A DNA stretch of 64,000 bases from Verrucomicrobiota bacterium (GCA_023443455.1 JAEZUE010000070.1:21026-85025); one strand, 5' to 3'. Positions 24,206 through 33,387 are shown, numbered from the stretch's first letter. Numbers and translations are program-made. Notes: generated from the letters alone by a model not told the origin.

Positions 24206-25474
24206 ATGCCAAAACCCAATCGCACGCTCTGCGCGCTGCTCGGCCTTGCCGTGCTCGCCCCCACCCTGCTCCACGCCCAAGGCTCGCTCACCCCGCCCGC
24301 CGACACGCCTGCGCCCTCGATGCACTCGCTGGAGCAGATCTACCACCGCCTCGCCGCCGTCGAGACCGCCCAGTCCGCGCTCGCCGCGGAGCAGCATGCC
24401 GCCACCACGCTGCTCGCCGCCGCCAACACCGACCGACTGCGCTGGCGAACGACTGTCGTGGCCCGGACCGAGGGAACCACCATCGGCGAACACTGTTCCC
24501 TCGCCTTCGACGCGGACGGCCAACCCGCCATCGCCGCGCTCCGCGGGCTGCATCAGTTGGTGCTGTTCCGGTCCACCAGCACCGGCTGGGCAGCCGACAT
24601 CGTCGACGGCCACGCCTACACCGGCCGCTCGGCCTCCCTGGCCTTCGACAGGTCCGGCCGGGCCTGCGTGGCGTTCCTGCGCGCCAACGACGCCGACCTG
24701 ATGTTCGCCATGCGCTACAGCGGCGGTTGGGACATACGCACCATCGACACCGAGGCCAGCAGCCAGGACCACACCGTCGCGTTGGCGCTCGACCCCGCGG
24801 GCAACCCCGCGATCGCGTACCAGAAATTCGTCGACACGAATTTCCAGCACAAGGTGGCCGTGGTCCGCTCGCCCGCCGAGGGCAACTGGGGCACCCCGGC
24901 GGTCTACGACCCGGGCAGGCAGCTCGGACTCGCCGTCGACCTGGCATTCGAGGCCAACCGCACCCCGATCGCAGTCTTCCACAATGCCAGCCAGCACACC
25001 CTGATGTGGGGCCGCCCGGGCAACACCTCCGCGTGGAGCAGCACCGGCACCATCGATACCGGAGTCGGCCCCCACCTCTCTGTCGCCCTCGCCCCCAACG
25101 GCCAACCCGCAGTCGCCTACTACGACACCACCAACAAACGTCTGAAGTTCGCCCGCCGCAACGGCACGACCTGGACCACCATGGTCGTCGACGAAACCGC
25201 CGACACCGATGTCGGCACCCGCTGCAGTCTGGCCTTCGGGCCCGACGGGCAACCCGCCATCGCCTACTACGACGCCACCAATTGCAACGTGAAGTTCGCC
25301 CGGGCCAACGCCCAGACCTGGAACTCGTGGACCATCTCCACCCCAGCCGCCACCGGCGATGTGGGCACCTACCTCGATCTCGCCTTCGGCCCCGACGGAC
25401 TGCCGGCCATCGCCTACTACGACGCCACGAACAAAGCGCTCAAACTCGTCCGCCGCGTCCTATCCTCCGAGTAA
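24206..25474 (+). CDS. Secreted repeat protein, propeller-like (copy 1)
   Basis: This is a 422-residue protein with a signal peptide (LLGLAVLAPTLLHAQG). A short helical stalk follows (MHSLEQIYHRLAAVE), then about seven repeats of about 45-50 residues. Repeat cores read LAFGPDGQPAIAYYDATN followed by LKFAR and TWTT. Such repeats form beta-propeller-like folds. No enzyme motif or sorting signal is visible. A paralogue follows 13 bases after its stop, so the two form a tandem pair. Function unknown; location periplasmic or outside the cell by inference. Confidence 0.8.
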   Translation: MPKPNRTLCALLGLAVLAPTLLHAQGSLTPPADTPAPSMHSLEQIYHRLAAVETAQSALAAEQHAATTLLAAANTDRLRWRTTVVARTEGTTIGEHCSLAFDADGQPAIAALRGLHQLVLFRSTSTGWAADIVDGHAYTGRSASLAFDRSGRACVAFLRANDADLMFAMRYSGGWDIRTIDTEASSQDHTVALALDPAGNPAIAYQKFVDTNFQHKVAVVRSPAEGNWGTPAVYDPGRQLGLAVDLAFEANRTPIAVFHNASQHTLMWGRPGNTSAWSSTGTIDTGVGPHLSVALAPNGQPAVAYYDTTNKRLKFARRNGTTWTTMVVDETADTDVGTRCSLAFGPDGQPAIAYYDATNCNVKFARANAQTWNSWTISTPAATGDVGTYLDLAFGPDGLPAIAYYDATNKALKLVRRVLSSE

Positions 25475-25487
25475 ACCGCCTCCCACC

Positions 25488-26744
25488 ATGCCTCTCCTTC
25501 TTCGTACCACCCCGTTCCTCTTCGCCGTGGGCACCCTGCTCGGCCAGGGCGCGCTAGCCCCGAGCGACGCCCCCGCCCCGACCCAATACTCGCTCGAGCA
25601 AATCTGGGAACTCGTCGGCCGGCTCGAGGCCAACAACACCCAACTGCGCGCGGCCCACACCTCCCAGCAACGCCTCATCTCCGCGCTCATGGCCAACCAA
25701 CTCGCCTGGCAGGTCGAGTCCGTGCGCACGTATTCGGGTGATGAAACCGGCGAGGCCTATGCCTACACCGACCTCGCCCTCGGCCCCGACGGCGAACCCA
25801 CCATCGCGTATCACGAGATCGATGGCACCTACTTCCTCAACGCCCAGCATTCGATTCTCGGCTGGGAATCGACCTTCAGCGCCTACAACCAGTTCCTCGG
25901 CACCTTCGCCAACATCGCCTTTCTGCCCGACGGCACCCGCGTCGCCGCCTGCTACGACTCGTACGACGGTGACCTGGTTTTCACCCGCCAGAACGGCCCG
26001 TTCAGCTGGGGGGTCTCCGATGTCGATACCGCGGGCGACGTCGGCCAATTCGCGAGCATGGCGATAGCACCCGATGGCCACCCCGCCATCGCCTACTACG
26101 ACGCGACCAACAAGGACCTCAAATACGCAAGGCACAACGGCACCACCTGGACGACCGAGACCATCGCCGCCGCCTACACCCAGACCGGCACCGGCACCCT
26201 TGTCGACGACATCGGCACCTACGCCGAACTCGTCTTTTTCGAGGGGCGCCCGCTCATCGCCTGCCTGGAAGCGGGCAGGGTCGCACCCATCTTGGCCTGC
26301 TACCGTTTCGACGGCTCGGCCTGGCAACGCGAACAGGTCGTCACTTCCGTCTTCGGCTTCGCCGGTTTGAGCATGGCCCTCGACTCCGTCGGTGCGCCCA
26401 ACATCGCCTACGGCTCAAACGGCACGATCTACCGCGCCAGCCGCAACCCTTCCGGCAACTGGGGCTACACCTCCAGCGGCAACTACGGCGAGTTCCCCTC
26501 GATGGCCCTCGCACCCGATGGAAACTTCGCCATCGCCTACCGCGACACCAGCGACGGTTCGCTCAAGTTCGACCATCCCAACTCCGGCGGCTATGCCACC
26601 ACCACCATTGTCGATTTCGGACCCGACAACGGCTACTACCCCTCGCTCGTCTTCGGCGCCGACGGCCTTCCGCGGATCGCCTACTACGACAACACGAGCC
26701 GCTCGGTGAAGTACGCCCACCGCGGAATCTATCGCGAGAAATAG
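25488..26744 (+). CDS. Secreted repeat protein, propeller-like (copy 2)
   Basis: This is a 418-residue paralogue of the preceding gene with the same plan. It has a signal peptide (LLLRTTPFLFAVGTLLGQGA), a coiled stalk beginning YSLEQIWELVGRLEANN, and repeats with cores such as MAIAPDGHPAIAYYDATN, LKYARHNGTTWTTETI and LVFGADGLPRIAYYDNTS. The repeats are about 50 residues apart and more diverged than in copy 1. The ATG at 25488 is 13 bases after the copy 1 stop, suggesting co-transcription and origin by tandem duplication. No function can be assigned. Confidence 0.8.
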   Translation: MPLLLRTTPFLFAVGTLLGQGALAPSDAPAPTQYSLEQIWELVGRLEANNTQLRAAHTSQQRLISALMANQLAWQVESVRTYSGDETGEAYAYTDLALGPDGEPTIAYHEIDGTYFLNAQHSILGWESTFSAYNQFLGTFANIAFLPDGTRVAACYDSYDGDLVFTRQNGPFSWGVSDVDTAGDVGQFASMAIAPDGHPAIAYYDATNKDLKYARHNGTTWTTETIAAAYTQTGTGTLVDDIGTYAELVFFEGRPLIACLEAGRVAPILACYRFDGSAWQREQVVTSVFGFAGLSMALDSVGAPNIAYGSNGTIYRASRNPSGNWGYTSSGNYGEFPSMALAPDGNFAIAYRDTSDGSLKFDHPNSGGYATTTIVDFGPDNGYYPSLVFGADGLPRIAYYDNTSRSVKYAHRGIYREK

Positions 26745-26827
26745 CCGGCCATCCCCCGCGCCGTCCGCCGAGAGATTCCGCGCTCGCGCACCGAACAGCC
26801 GCGGCGTTTGCTGGTCCCAACACCATC

Positions 26828-27637
26828 ATGCGCCGCGCCCTGTTCGCTCTCCTGTTCGCCGTCGCCCCGTGGATCGCCTCCGCCGAGGAGGCCGCCGTAG
26901 CCTCGACGGTCGATTTCATCCGCCCCGGCGAGGTGCTCGAGCTGCGCATGACCTACGGCATCCTCGGCACCGCCGGCACGACCCGCATCGAGACCACCGA
27001 GGAAACCACCGACGCCGGACGGCAGTTCCGCATCAAGGTCGCCACCCATAGTCGCGGACTGGTCGATACCATCTACCCCATCGTCAACGACTCCGAGTCC
27101 GTGCTCGACGCCACCACCGGCCGCCCGCTCGCCGTCACCATCCGGGGCCGCAGCGGCAAACGCCTCACCGAGAAGACCACCACCTTCGACTACGAAAAGG
27201 GCGAGGCCGTGCACCTGAACACCATCCGCCCCCACCACAACGCCACCGTCCCCCTGCCCGCCGAGCCCGCCTACGACCTGATGGTCGCCATGATGCAGGC
27301 CCGCGAATGGAACCTGCGTCCCGGCGACTCCCGCCGCGTGCTCTGCGTCAACGACGAGGACTTCTTCACCATCGAGGTCACCGCCCTGAAGGACGAGCGC
27401 GTGAAGACCCCCGCCGGCACCTTCGACGCCGTCGTGCTCGAACCCACGCAGGTCGCCGGAAAACCCGCCTCCTTCTTCAGGAAAGGCGGCTCGCTCAAGG
27501 TGTGGATCTCGAAGGGCGAACGCCCTCAGATCGTCCGACTGGATACGCGGATGAAATTCGGCACGATCGTGGCCGTGCTGACCCGGGACGAGGTCGCGCG
27601 TGCCGCGCCGCCGCCGGCGGATCCGGCCACCGACTAG
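26828..27637 (+). CDS. DUF3108 domain-containing secreted protein
   Basis: This 269-residue protein has a signal peptide (MRRALFALLFAVAPWIASA) and a beta-rich body that matches the DUF3108 pattern. RPGEVLELRMTYGILGTAG is followed by a THSRGLVDTIYPIVNDSESV stretch and a late KVWISKGERPQIVRLDTRM segment. Family members are periplasmic and of unknown role. The stop codon overlaps the stop of the convergent glycosylase gene by 4 bases, so the two genes share their 3' ends. Confidence 0.8.
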   Translation: MRRALFALLFAVAPWIASAEEAAVASTVDFIRPGEVLELRMTYGILGTAGTTRIETTEETTDAGRQFRIKVATHSRGLVDTIYPIVNDSESVLDATTGRPLAVTIRGRSGKRLTEKTTTFDYEKGEAVHLNTIRPHHNATVPLPAEPAYDLMVAMMQAREWNLRPGDSRRVLCVNDEDFFTIEVTALKDERVKTPAGTFDAVVLEPTQVAGKPASFFRKGGSLKVWISKGERPQIVRLDTRMKFGTIVAVLTRDEVARAAPPPADPATD

Positions 27638-28251
27638 CCCCCCGCCGACCGGGCGACCAGTTCCGCGACCCGCTCGGGTTCGACCACGAATCGCCAGGGT
27701 TTCGCCGCCCAGACCGGACCGGCGAAATCCACCCCGATGCGGGCCGTCGCCCGTACCCAACGCGCCGGCACCCGCACCCCGCGGTCCTCCACATGCAGGC
27801 CACTCGACGGCACGGCCTCCGCACCGTCGAGCCGCCGATCGATGCGCAGCGCCCTGGTCAACCGCCCGGGACCCGACGCCCCGGCCACACCGCGGATCAG
27901 CACCGCCGCCGGCCAGTCCGCCGGCCCCACCACGAGGTTGAGCATCTCGTGCACCCCGTAACATAGGTACACATACCAGCAGCCGCCCGGCCGGTACATG
28001 GTGGCGGTACGCGCCGTCCGCCCCACCCGCGCGTGGCAGGCCAGATCGCGCTCGCCGTCGTAGGCCTCGACCTCGGTGATCGGCCACGCCTCGGCGACGC
28101 CGTCGATCGTGCGCACCAGATATTTGCCGAGCAGCGCCCGCGCCTGCCGCACCGTGCCCCGCACCCGCCAGTGCCCGGGGTCGATCACCGGCCAAGGGCG
28201 AGGAAACACGTTTGCCGCAGGACGCATCGCCCCGCAAAGTGCCGCCGCCAT
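27634..28251 (-). CDS. 3-methyladenine DNA glycosylase (Mpg/AAG family)
   Basis: This 205-residue base-excision repair enzyme removes alkylated purines. The AAG-family core is clear: LLGKYLVR, the active-site region ITEVEAYDGERDLACHAR, then RTATMYRPGGCWYVYLCYG and HEMLNLVV. The family usually has VEAYxGxxDxASHA; here the serine of ASHA is cysteine (ACHA). Two starts are possible, 28251 and 28227 (MRPAANVF). It is transcribed divergently from the sugar kinase with a gap of only 28 bases if the longer form is used. Confidence 0.9.
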   Translation of the reverse strand: MAAALCGAMRPAANVFPRPWPVIDPGHWRVRGTVRQARALLGKYLVRTIDGVAEAWPITEVEAYDGERDLACHARVGRTARTATMYRPGGCWYVYLCYGVHEMLNLVVGPADWPAAVLIRGVAGASGPGRLTRALRIDRRLDGAEAVPSSGLHVEDRGVRVPARWVRATARIGVDFAGPVWAAKPWRFVVEPERVAELVARSAGG

Positions 28252-28279
28252 CCGCGGAATCCACCCAAATCAGCCGACC

Positions 28280-29182
28280 ATGCCCCGCATCCTTACCCTC
28301 ACCGCCAACCTTCTCTGGGAACAGACCATGCAGTTCCACGAGTGGCAACCCAACCGCACCCAGCGCGCCTCGCGCACCACCCATCAGGTCGGAGGCAAGG
28401 GCATCAATGTCGCCAAGATGCTCGCACGCCTCGGCGCCGACCACGCCGCGGTCTGCTTCCCCGCCGGCCCGACCGGCGCGCTGGTCGAGGCCTGGCTGCG
28501 CGAACGCGGCTTCTCCCTGCGCACCTTTTCCGGCGCCGGGCCCGAGACCCGCAGCGGCGTCGTCATCCGCAGCACCCGCACCGAGACCACCTTTCTCGGC
28601 CCCGACAAGCCGCTCGATCCGGGCACGGTGCGGGCCGCGGCCGCGACTCTCGCCGCCGACTCCGCCGACGAGGTGCTCGCCGTCTGCGGCAGCATCCCCG
28701 GCTGGGAGGGCGCGACCGGCGCCGCCTTCCGCGAACTGTTCGAGCAGTGGCGCGGCCCCATCGTGGCCGACACCTACGGCGCCCCGCTCAAATGGCTCGT
28801 CGAGAAGCCGCTCGCCTTGGTGAAGATCAACCGCGACGAATTCGACCGGCTCGTGCCGCCGGCCCCCGGCGACAAGTCCGAACTGGCGTTCTCCATGCGC
28901 CTCGCCGAGACCGCCGCCCACTCCCCGGTCGGCGCCTGGATCATCAGCGACGGAGCCAAGCCCGTGTGGTGCGCGCTCAAGGACGGCACCACCAGCACGC
29001 TGCGCCCGCCCCCCATCCGCGAGGTCTCGGCCACCGGCTCCGGCGACGTCCTGCTCGCGGCTTTGCTCCACGCCCATTTCAACCTCGGCCATTCCTGGAC
29101 CGAGGCGCTCGCCTACGCCCTGCCCCTCGCCTCCGCCAACGCCGCCCACGAGGGCATCGCCGACTTCCCCGCGGTCTCCTGA
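28280..29182 (+). CDS. PfkB-family sugar kinase (1-phosphofructokinase/tagatose-6-phosphate kinase-like)
   Basis: This 300-residue ribokinase-fold kinase has the N-terminal substrate motif GGKGINVAKMLARLGAD typical of the FruK/LacC subgroup and the C-terminal ATP/catalytic motif ATGSGDVLLAALLHA with the base Asp. FruK-type enzymes phosphorylate sugar 1- or 6-phosphates. The exact substrate cannot be read from sequence. No phosphotransferase-system genes are adjacent, so a dedicated fructose pathway is not supported by context. Confidence 0.85.
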   Translation: MPRILTLTANLLWEQTMQFHEWQPNRTQRASRTTHQVGGKGINVAKMLARLGADHAAVCFPAGPTGALVEAWLRERGFSLRTFSGAGPETRSGVVIRSTRTETTFLGPDKPLDPGTVRAAAATLAADSADEVLAVCGSIPGWEGATGAAFRELFEQWRGPIVADTYGAPLKWLVEKPLALVKINRDEFDRLVPPAPGDKSELAFSMRLAETAAHSPVGAWIISDGAKPVWCALKDGTTSTLRPPPIREVSATGSGDVLLAALLHAHFNLGHSWTEALAYALPLASANAAHEGIADFPAVS

Positions 29183-29366
29183 TCCCAAACCGAACTGAAC
29201 CTTTCGGCGCGGCGCAGGTCTCAACGCGCAACTACGCGAAGCTCCGGCTTCGTGCGAAAAGCCCGTATTTTGGCCCTTCTCCGGATCGGCATTCCTTGCA
29301 GTAGCCCGACCAAGTCCCCATCAAACCTTTCGCTGCCCACACCACCACAAACCTACTCTCCGCACC

Positions 29367-30062
29367 ATGAAACGTGGCGTCATCATCACTGTCATCGTCC
29401 TGCTCCTCGCCCTTGGCGGCTACTTCGTCTACCAGTCCCACGCCGACAAGGTCGCCCGTGAACAGGAGGCCCAACGCACCGCCCTCGCCGCCCAGGAGGC
29501 CGAACGCACCCGCCTCGAAGCCCAACGCAAGGCCGAGGCCGAAGCCGAAGCCAAACGCCTCGCCGATTTGAAGGCGAAGCAGGAGGCCGAAGAGGCCGCC
29601 CGCCGCGCCGAGACCGCACGGCTCGAACGCGAAGCCGCCGAGAAAGCCCGCCTCGCCGCCGCAGCCGAAGCCAAACGCCTCGCTGCCGAGGCCGAAGCCC
29701 GCCGCCTGGCCGCCGAGCAAGCCGAACTCGAAGCCAAGCGCCTGGCCGCGCTTCGCGAGCAGGATACCGCCGAAGCCGAAGCCAAACGCCTCGCCGCCAT
29801 CAAGGCGCTCGAAGACGAAGAGGCCGCTCGCCGGGCCGCCGAAGAGGACCGCGAACGCGCCCGCCTGGCCGCCCTGAAACGCCAGCAAGAACTCGACGCC
29901 CTTGCCGCGCTCAAGAAACGCATCGAGGTCGGCCGCATTGTCTTCCCCGACGACTACAAGCGCCGCCGCCACTATTACATGGGGGTCGAACTCATGAATG
30001 AAGGCCGCCTCGCCATCCCCGAAGGTTACGGCCATGAAGTCGAGGCGACGCCCGCGAAGTAA
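29367..30062 (+). CDS. Membrane-anchored coiled-coil protein (TolA-like helix)
   Basis: This 231-residue protein starts with one transmembrane helix (VIITVIVLLLALGGYFVY). A continuous charged helix of about 160 residues follows, built of EAKRLA and EAERTRLEAQRK-type units, and a short globular tail (GRIVFPDDYKRRRHYYMG) ends it. The helix resembles the TolA spacer in composition only. The DNA carries near-identical internal copies of GCCGAAGCCAAACGCCTCG at about 29540, 29665 and 29775. It is followed by an intrinsic terminator. Function unknown; a periplasm-spanning rod is an inference. Confidence 0.75.
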   Translation: MKRGVIITVIVLLLALGGYFVYQSHADKVAREQEAQRTALAAQEAERTRLEAQRKAEAEAEAKRLADLKAKQEAEEAARRAETARLEREAAEKARLAAAAEAKRLAAEAEARRLAAEQAELEAKRLAALREQDTAEAEAKRLAAIKALEDEEAARRAAEEDRERARLAALKRQQELDALAALKKRIEVGRIVFPDDYKRRRHYYMGVELMNEGRLAIPEGYGHEVEATPAK

Positions 30063-30087
30063 CGCGCGCCCCTTCTCCGCTCTCGAA

Positions 30088-30115
30088 AACCGGCCCGATT
30101 CGGGCCGGTTTTTTT
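30088..30115 (+). terminator. Intrinsic terminator after coiled-coil gene
   Basis: A 10-base-pair stem (AACCGGCCCG and its complement) with a 3-base loop is followed by Ts. It lies 25 bases after the stop codon. Confidence 0.92.
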
Positions 30116-30200
30116 GTGCCCAGCTACCCAACCAGCCCCCGCGAAGCCCCACCCCCACTCCGGCCGGCCGCGGACAAGTCTGAAAACGGCAGATCGGACA

Positions 30201-30363
30201 GGTCACAGAGGCAGAGGAGAGCCGGAAGGAGAGCACAGAGAGGGGTCTTGGCGATACAACGCCGCGAGTTGGGACTCTCACCCCAGGGGTGGACCGCGCG
30301 GCGAACCATGTCCTCTCCAAACCCTCTGTGTTCTCGTGCCTTGCCTCGGTGCCCCCTGTGCCC
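30201..30363. repeat. Heptad arrays in inverted orientation
   Basis: The left arm (30201-30242) is six 7-base purine units with recurring AGAG (such as GGTCACAGAG followed by GCAGAGG and AGAGCCG). The right arm (about 30322-30363) is pyrimidine units in the opposite orientation (CTCTGTG, TTCTCGT, GCCTTGC, CTCGGTG). About 75 bases lie between the arms. It fills most of the 290-base gap between the coiled-coil gene's terminator and the radical SAM gene. No gene or RNA is visible in the gap. Confidence 0.6.
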
Positions 30364-30405
30364 ACCTGCTGAATTCGGGACACATGGGGTGTCCGGCCGG
30401 ACGCC

Positions 30406-31488
30406 CTATTTGTCCGCGGCCGGCGGCTGGCCGTCGGTATCCGCCGGACGGAAATGGGCGCTCGCCCACACCCCGGCGATCTCACCGCCGCAGAACGTGC
30501 AACGCCCCTCCCGCACCAGGCAGGCCACCAACCGGAAACCGTCGCGATCGACCACGCACCGGCCGCATTGCGGACACCACGTGCGCCCCCCGTCGCTGTC
30601 GCGCACATTCCCGGTATAGACGTAGTGCAATCCCTTCGACTGCGCGATCCGCCGCGCCCGCGCCAGCGTGCTCGGCGGCGTGCGATCCCGGTCGAGCATG
30701 CTCCCGGCCGGATGGAACGCGGAGAAATGCCAGGGCACATCCGGCCCGAGATTCGCCGCAAACCAGTCGCTCGCCCGGTCGATCTCGGTATCGCTGTCGT
30801 TGAGACCAGGGATGAGCAGCGTCGTCACCTCAAGCCAGGCGCACGTCTCCCGGTGGACGAACGCCAGCGTGTCGAGCACCTCGCCCAGCCGCGCACCGCA
30901 CTGCCGCCGGTAGAAACCGTCGTCGAACGCCTTCAGGTCCACGTTCGCCGCGTCCATGCCCACGAAAAATTCTCGCCGCGTTTCGGGGCACATGTAGCCC
31001 GCCGTCACCGCCACCGTGCGCACCCCGTTCGCGCGGCAGGCCGCCACCACCTCCAGGGCGAACTCGGCGAAGACCACGGGATCGTTGTAGGTAAACGCCA
31101 CCGACGCACAGCGCCCGCGCCCCGCCGCCGCGGCGACCCACTCCGGGGATACCGCTTCGGCGCCCAACGCCTCCGCCCGCGCCCGGGTGATGCGCCAGTT
31201 CTGGCAGAACCGGCAGGCCAGGTTGCACCCGACCGTGCCGAACGAAAGCACCCGCGAGCCCGGCAGGAAATGCGCGAGGGGCTTCTTCTCGATCGGATCC
31301 ACCGCAAACCCGCTCGTGCGCCCGTGCGCCACGAGCCGCATCGTCCCTGCGCGGTTGCCCCGCGACCCGCAGAAACCGTCCTGTCCGTCCCGCAACCGGC
31401 ACCCGCGCGGACAAAGTTCGCAGCGCACCCTCCCGTCGGCCAACCGCCGCCACCACCGCGCCTCGGGCAGCCCCTGCTCCACCTTCAT
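30406..31488 (-). CDS. AmmeMemoRadiSam system radical SAM enzyme
   Basis: This 360-residue radical SAM protein carries the [4Fe-4S]-SAM motif CNLACRFC (Cys88, Cys92, Cys95). It also has an N-terminal cysteine set CELCPRGC plus GFCG (Cys23, 26, 30, 40) and a C-terminal zinc-ribbon-like pair of CxxC motifs (WCPQCGRC, CTFCGG). This order matches the radical SAM member of the AmmeMemoRadiSam set, whose reaction is not established. Its start overlaps the stop of the upstream gene by 4 bases (31485-31488), so the two are translationally coupled. Confidence 0.88.
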   Translation of the reverse strand: MKVEQGLPEARWWRRLADGRVRCELCPRGCRLRDGQDGFCGSRGNRAGTMRLVAHGRTSGFAVDPIEKKPLAHFLPGSRVLSFGTVGCNLACRFCQNWRITRARAEALGAEAVSPEWVAAAAGRGRCASVAFTYNDPVVFAEFALEVVAACRANGVRTVAVTAGYMCPETRREFFVGMDAANVDLKAFDDGFYRRQCGARLGEVLDTLAFVHRETCAWLEVTTLLIPGLNDSDTEIDRASDWFAANLGPDVPWHFSAFHPAGSMLDRDRTPPSTLARARRIAQSKGLHYVYTGNVRDSDGGRTWCPQCGRCVVDRDGFRLVACLVREGRCTFCGGEIAGVWASAHFRPADTDGQPPAADK

Positions 31489-32861
31489 GATACCCCTTTC
31501 TCGCGATACCGCCGCGCCCCGAAACGCTCAAACGCCACCGCCTCCTCCGGCCCGATCCGGCCCTTCCTCCGCGCGATCGCAACCTGCTCCGCCACCGTGG
31601 TCACCGTCGGCAGGTCCGGCAGCAGCAGCCCGCGCCGACCGTCGGCGGCAGTCACCACGACGCCCCAACGCCCCGGATCGAGCGCCGCCTCCGATCCGAC
31701 CGGCTCGGGCGCGTCCAGAACCGTCACCTCGATCCGGAGACCGGCCAGCTCCTCCGCCCGCACCGGGGCGAAGCGCGGATCACGCAACGCCGCCGCCCGG
31801 GCCATGCGCCAGGCCTCCACCGCCAGATCGCCCGAGCTGGCCCGCGTCGTCCCGATGCAACCGCGCAGCACGCCGTCCGGCCCGTGCAAGGTGACAAACA
31901 CCCCGTTGGCGCCGGGCAGCGTGCCCGGTTCCGGCTCGGCGACCGTCGGCTCCAGCCCCAGCGCCGCGGCGATCGATCTGCGCGCCAACGCCGGCAGGTC
32001 CTCCGCAGCCAACCCGGGGGAATCCGTTGCGGCGCCCTCGGCACCCGCAGCATGAAGCACAGCCACCCCGTACCCGACGCCGAACGGCCCCTCGTAGCCG
32101 AGGACCTCCCGCCCGTCCGCCCGCCAACCCGCGGCGCCACACGCGAAAAGCGTGGGGTCGAGCACATCCTCCGCCGCGCATCCGCGAGATGGAGCCACCG
32201 CGTCGGCCAGCTCCCGGGTCGCCCCGGCCCGCAATCCGCCGATGAAGGCCGCATCGAAGTTCTTCGCACGCGGATCGAAACCGCAGGGCGCAGCCGGACT
32301 CAGCCGATGGCTCATGTCTCCGCTCGCGACCACCGCCACGCGCCGCCCCAGTTCGCCCGTCACCGCGGCCACACACTCCCCCAGCGGCAGCAGCTTCTCG
32401 TTCATGGTCCAAGTCAGGGCCACCACCACCGTCGGCCCCTGCCAGCCGGCCTGTTGCAGGAACCAGAGCGGCACGACGGAACCGTGGTCCCCGCCCAAAT
32501 CGGGTGCGCCATGAGCCGCCACCCCGCTCGCCTGGGCGGCGACCAACAGGGCCGCGGAAAACTCCGGATCCCCCGGCAATCGCACGCCGACACCCGGTGC
32601 GCCAAAGCGCTCCAACGATCCGGAGACCGACCCGGTCGAAATCCCGAAGGAGTGCCCATCCCGTTCCGCATGCGGCGAAACCAGTACCACGGTATCCGGT
32701 GCGCTCGCGACCAGCCGGCGGGCAACCTCGCGCATGGCCTCGGTGGTTCGCCGGCACGCGCCGGCACGCTCCCCCGCCACGGCCGGGATCAGGATCGGCG
32801 CGTGGGGCAGTAGCACCACGAGCCGCACACCACTTTGGGCCGATGGAGTTTTGTTTCGCAT
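31485..32861 (-). CDS. Fused AmmeMemoRadiSam protein: LigB/Memo-like plus AMMECR1 domains
   Basis: This is a 458-residue fusion. Residues 1-260 form a class III extradiol dioxygenase/Memo-like domain with likely metal ligands in LLPHAPIL (His20), VLVSPHAERDGH (His64), LGGDHGSVVPLWFL and VASGDMSHRL. Residues 275-458 form an AMMECR1 domain (NGVFVTLHGPDGVLRGCIGT, DPRFAPVRAEELAGLRIEVTVL). The start at ATG 32861 (MRNKTPSAQSG) was chosen where recognisable sequence begins. It is coupled to the radical SAM gene downstream. The system is known by association; no reaction is established. Confidence 0.88.
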   Translation of the reverse strand: MRNKTPSAQSGVRLVVLLPHAPILIPAVAGERAGACRRTTEAMREVARRLVASAPDTVVLVSPHAERDGHSFGISTGSVSGSLERFGAPGVGVRLPGDPEFSAALLVAAQASGVAAHGAPDLGGDHGSVVPLWFLQQAGWQGPTVVVALTWTMNEKLLPLGECVAAVTGELGRRVAVVASGDMSHRLSPAAPCGFDPRAKNFDAAFIGGLRAGATRELADAVAPSRGCAAEDVLDPTLFACGAAGWRADGREVLGYEGPFGVGYGVAVLHAAGAEGAATDSPGLAAEDLPALARRSIAAALGLEPTVAEPEPGTLPGANGVFVTLHGPDGVLRGCIGTTRASSGDLAVEAWRMARAAALRDPRFAPVRAEELAGLRIEVTVLDAPEPVGSEAALDPGRWGVVVTAADGRRGLLLPDLPTVTTVAEQVAIARRKGRIGPEEAVAFERFGARRYREKGVS

Positions 32862-33063
32862 TCGGGGCACTCCTCGGCAGAAATCGGCCTCCGGACTTGG
32901 GCCGACGCCTGCCCGGAAAAGATCGCGGCGAAACCGGCTATTCTCAAACAATGCGTCTGCACTCGATCCACCCGGCGACGAACGGAGTGCAACGAACACG
33001 CAAGTTGGCCGAAAAAGGGCTTGCTTCCCCGAACTCCGAACCGTTTCTTCGCGAGCTTTTCCA

Positions 33064-33378
33064 ATGAAAGCCACCATCAAGACACAGGGGAAACAGTTCG
33101 TCGTCACCGAGGGCGACGTCCTGATCGTCGACCGTTTTCCCAAGGCCGAACAGGGCTCCACCGTTCAGATCGACGAAGTGCTCTCCCTTGGCGAAGGCGC
33201 TGAGATCAAGATCGGCACCCCCACGGTGGCCGGCGCCTCCGTCTCCGCTGAAGTCCTCGAGAACAAACGCGGCAAGAAGATCATCGTCTTCAAGAAGCAC
33301 AAGCGTAAGGGCTACGAGCGCCGCCAAGGCCACCGCCAGGAGCTCTCCGTCATCAAGATCACTTCCATCTCCGCCTAA
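33064..33378 (+). CDS. rplU: 50S ribosomal protein L21
   Basis: This is a 104-residue large-subunit ribosomal protein. It begins MKATIKTQGKQFVVTEGD and ends with the conserved KKIIVFKKHKRKGYERRQGH stretch. The open frame extends upstream, but the ATG at 33064 gives the canonical start and length. rpmA follows after 9 bases. The gene is divergent from the AmmeMemoRadiSam operon, and the 202-base gap holds the promoters. Confidence 0.97.
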   Translation: MKATIKTQGKQFVVTEGDVLIVDRFPKAEQGSTVQIDEVLSLGEGAEIKIGTPTVAGASVSAEVLENKRGKKIIVFKKHKRKGYERRQGHRQELSVIKITSISA

Positions 33379-33387
33379 GGATTCGTC

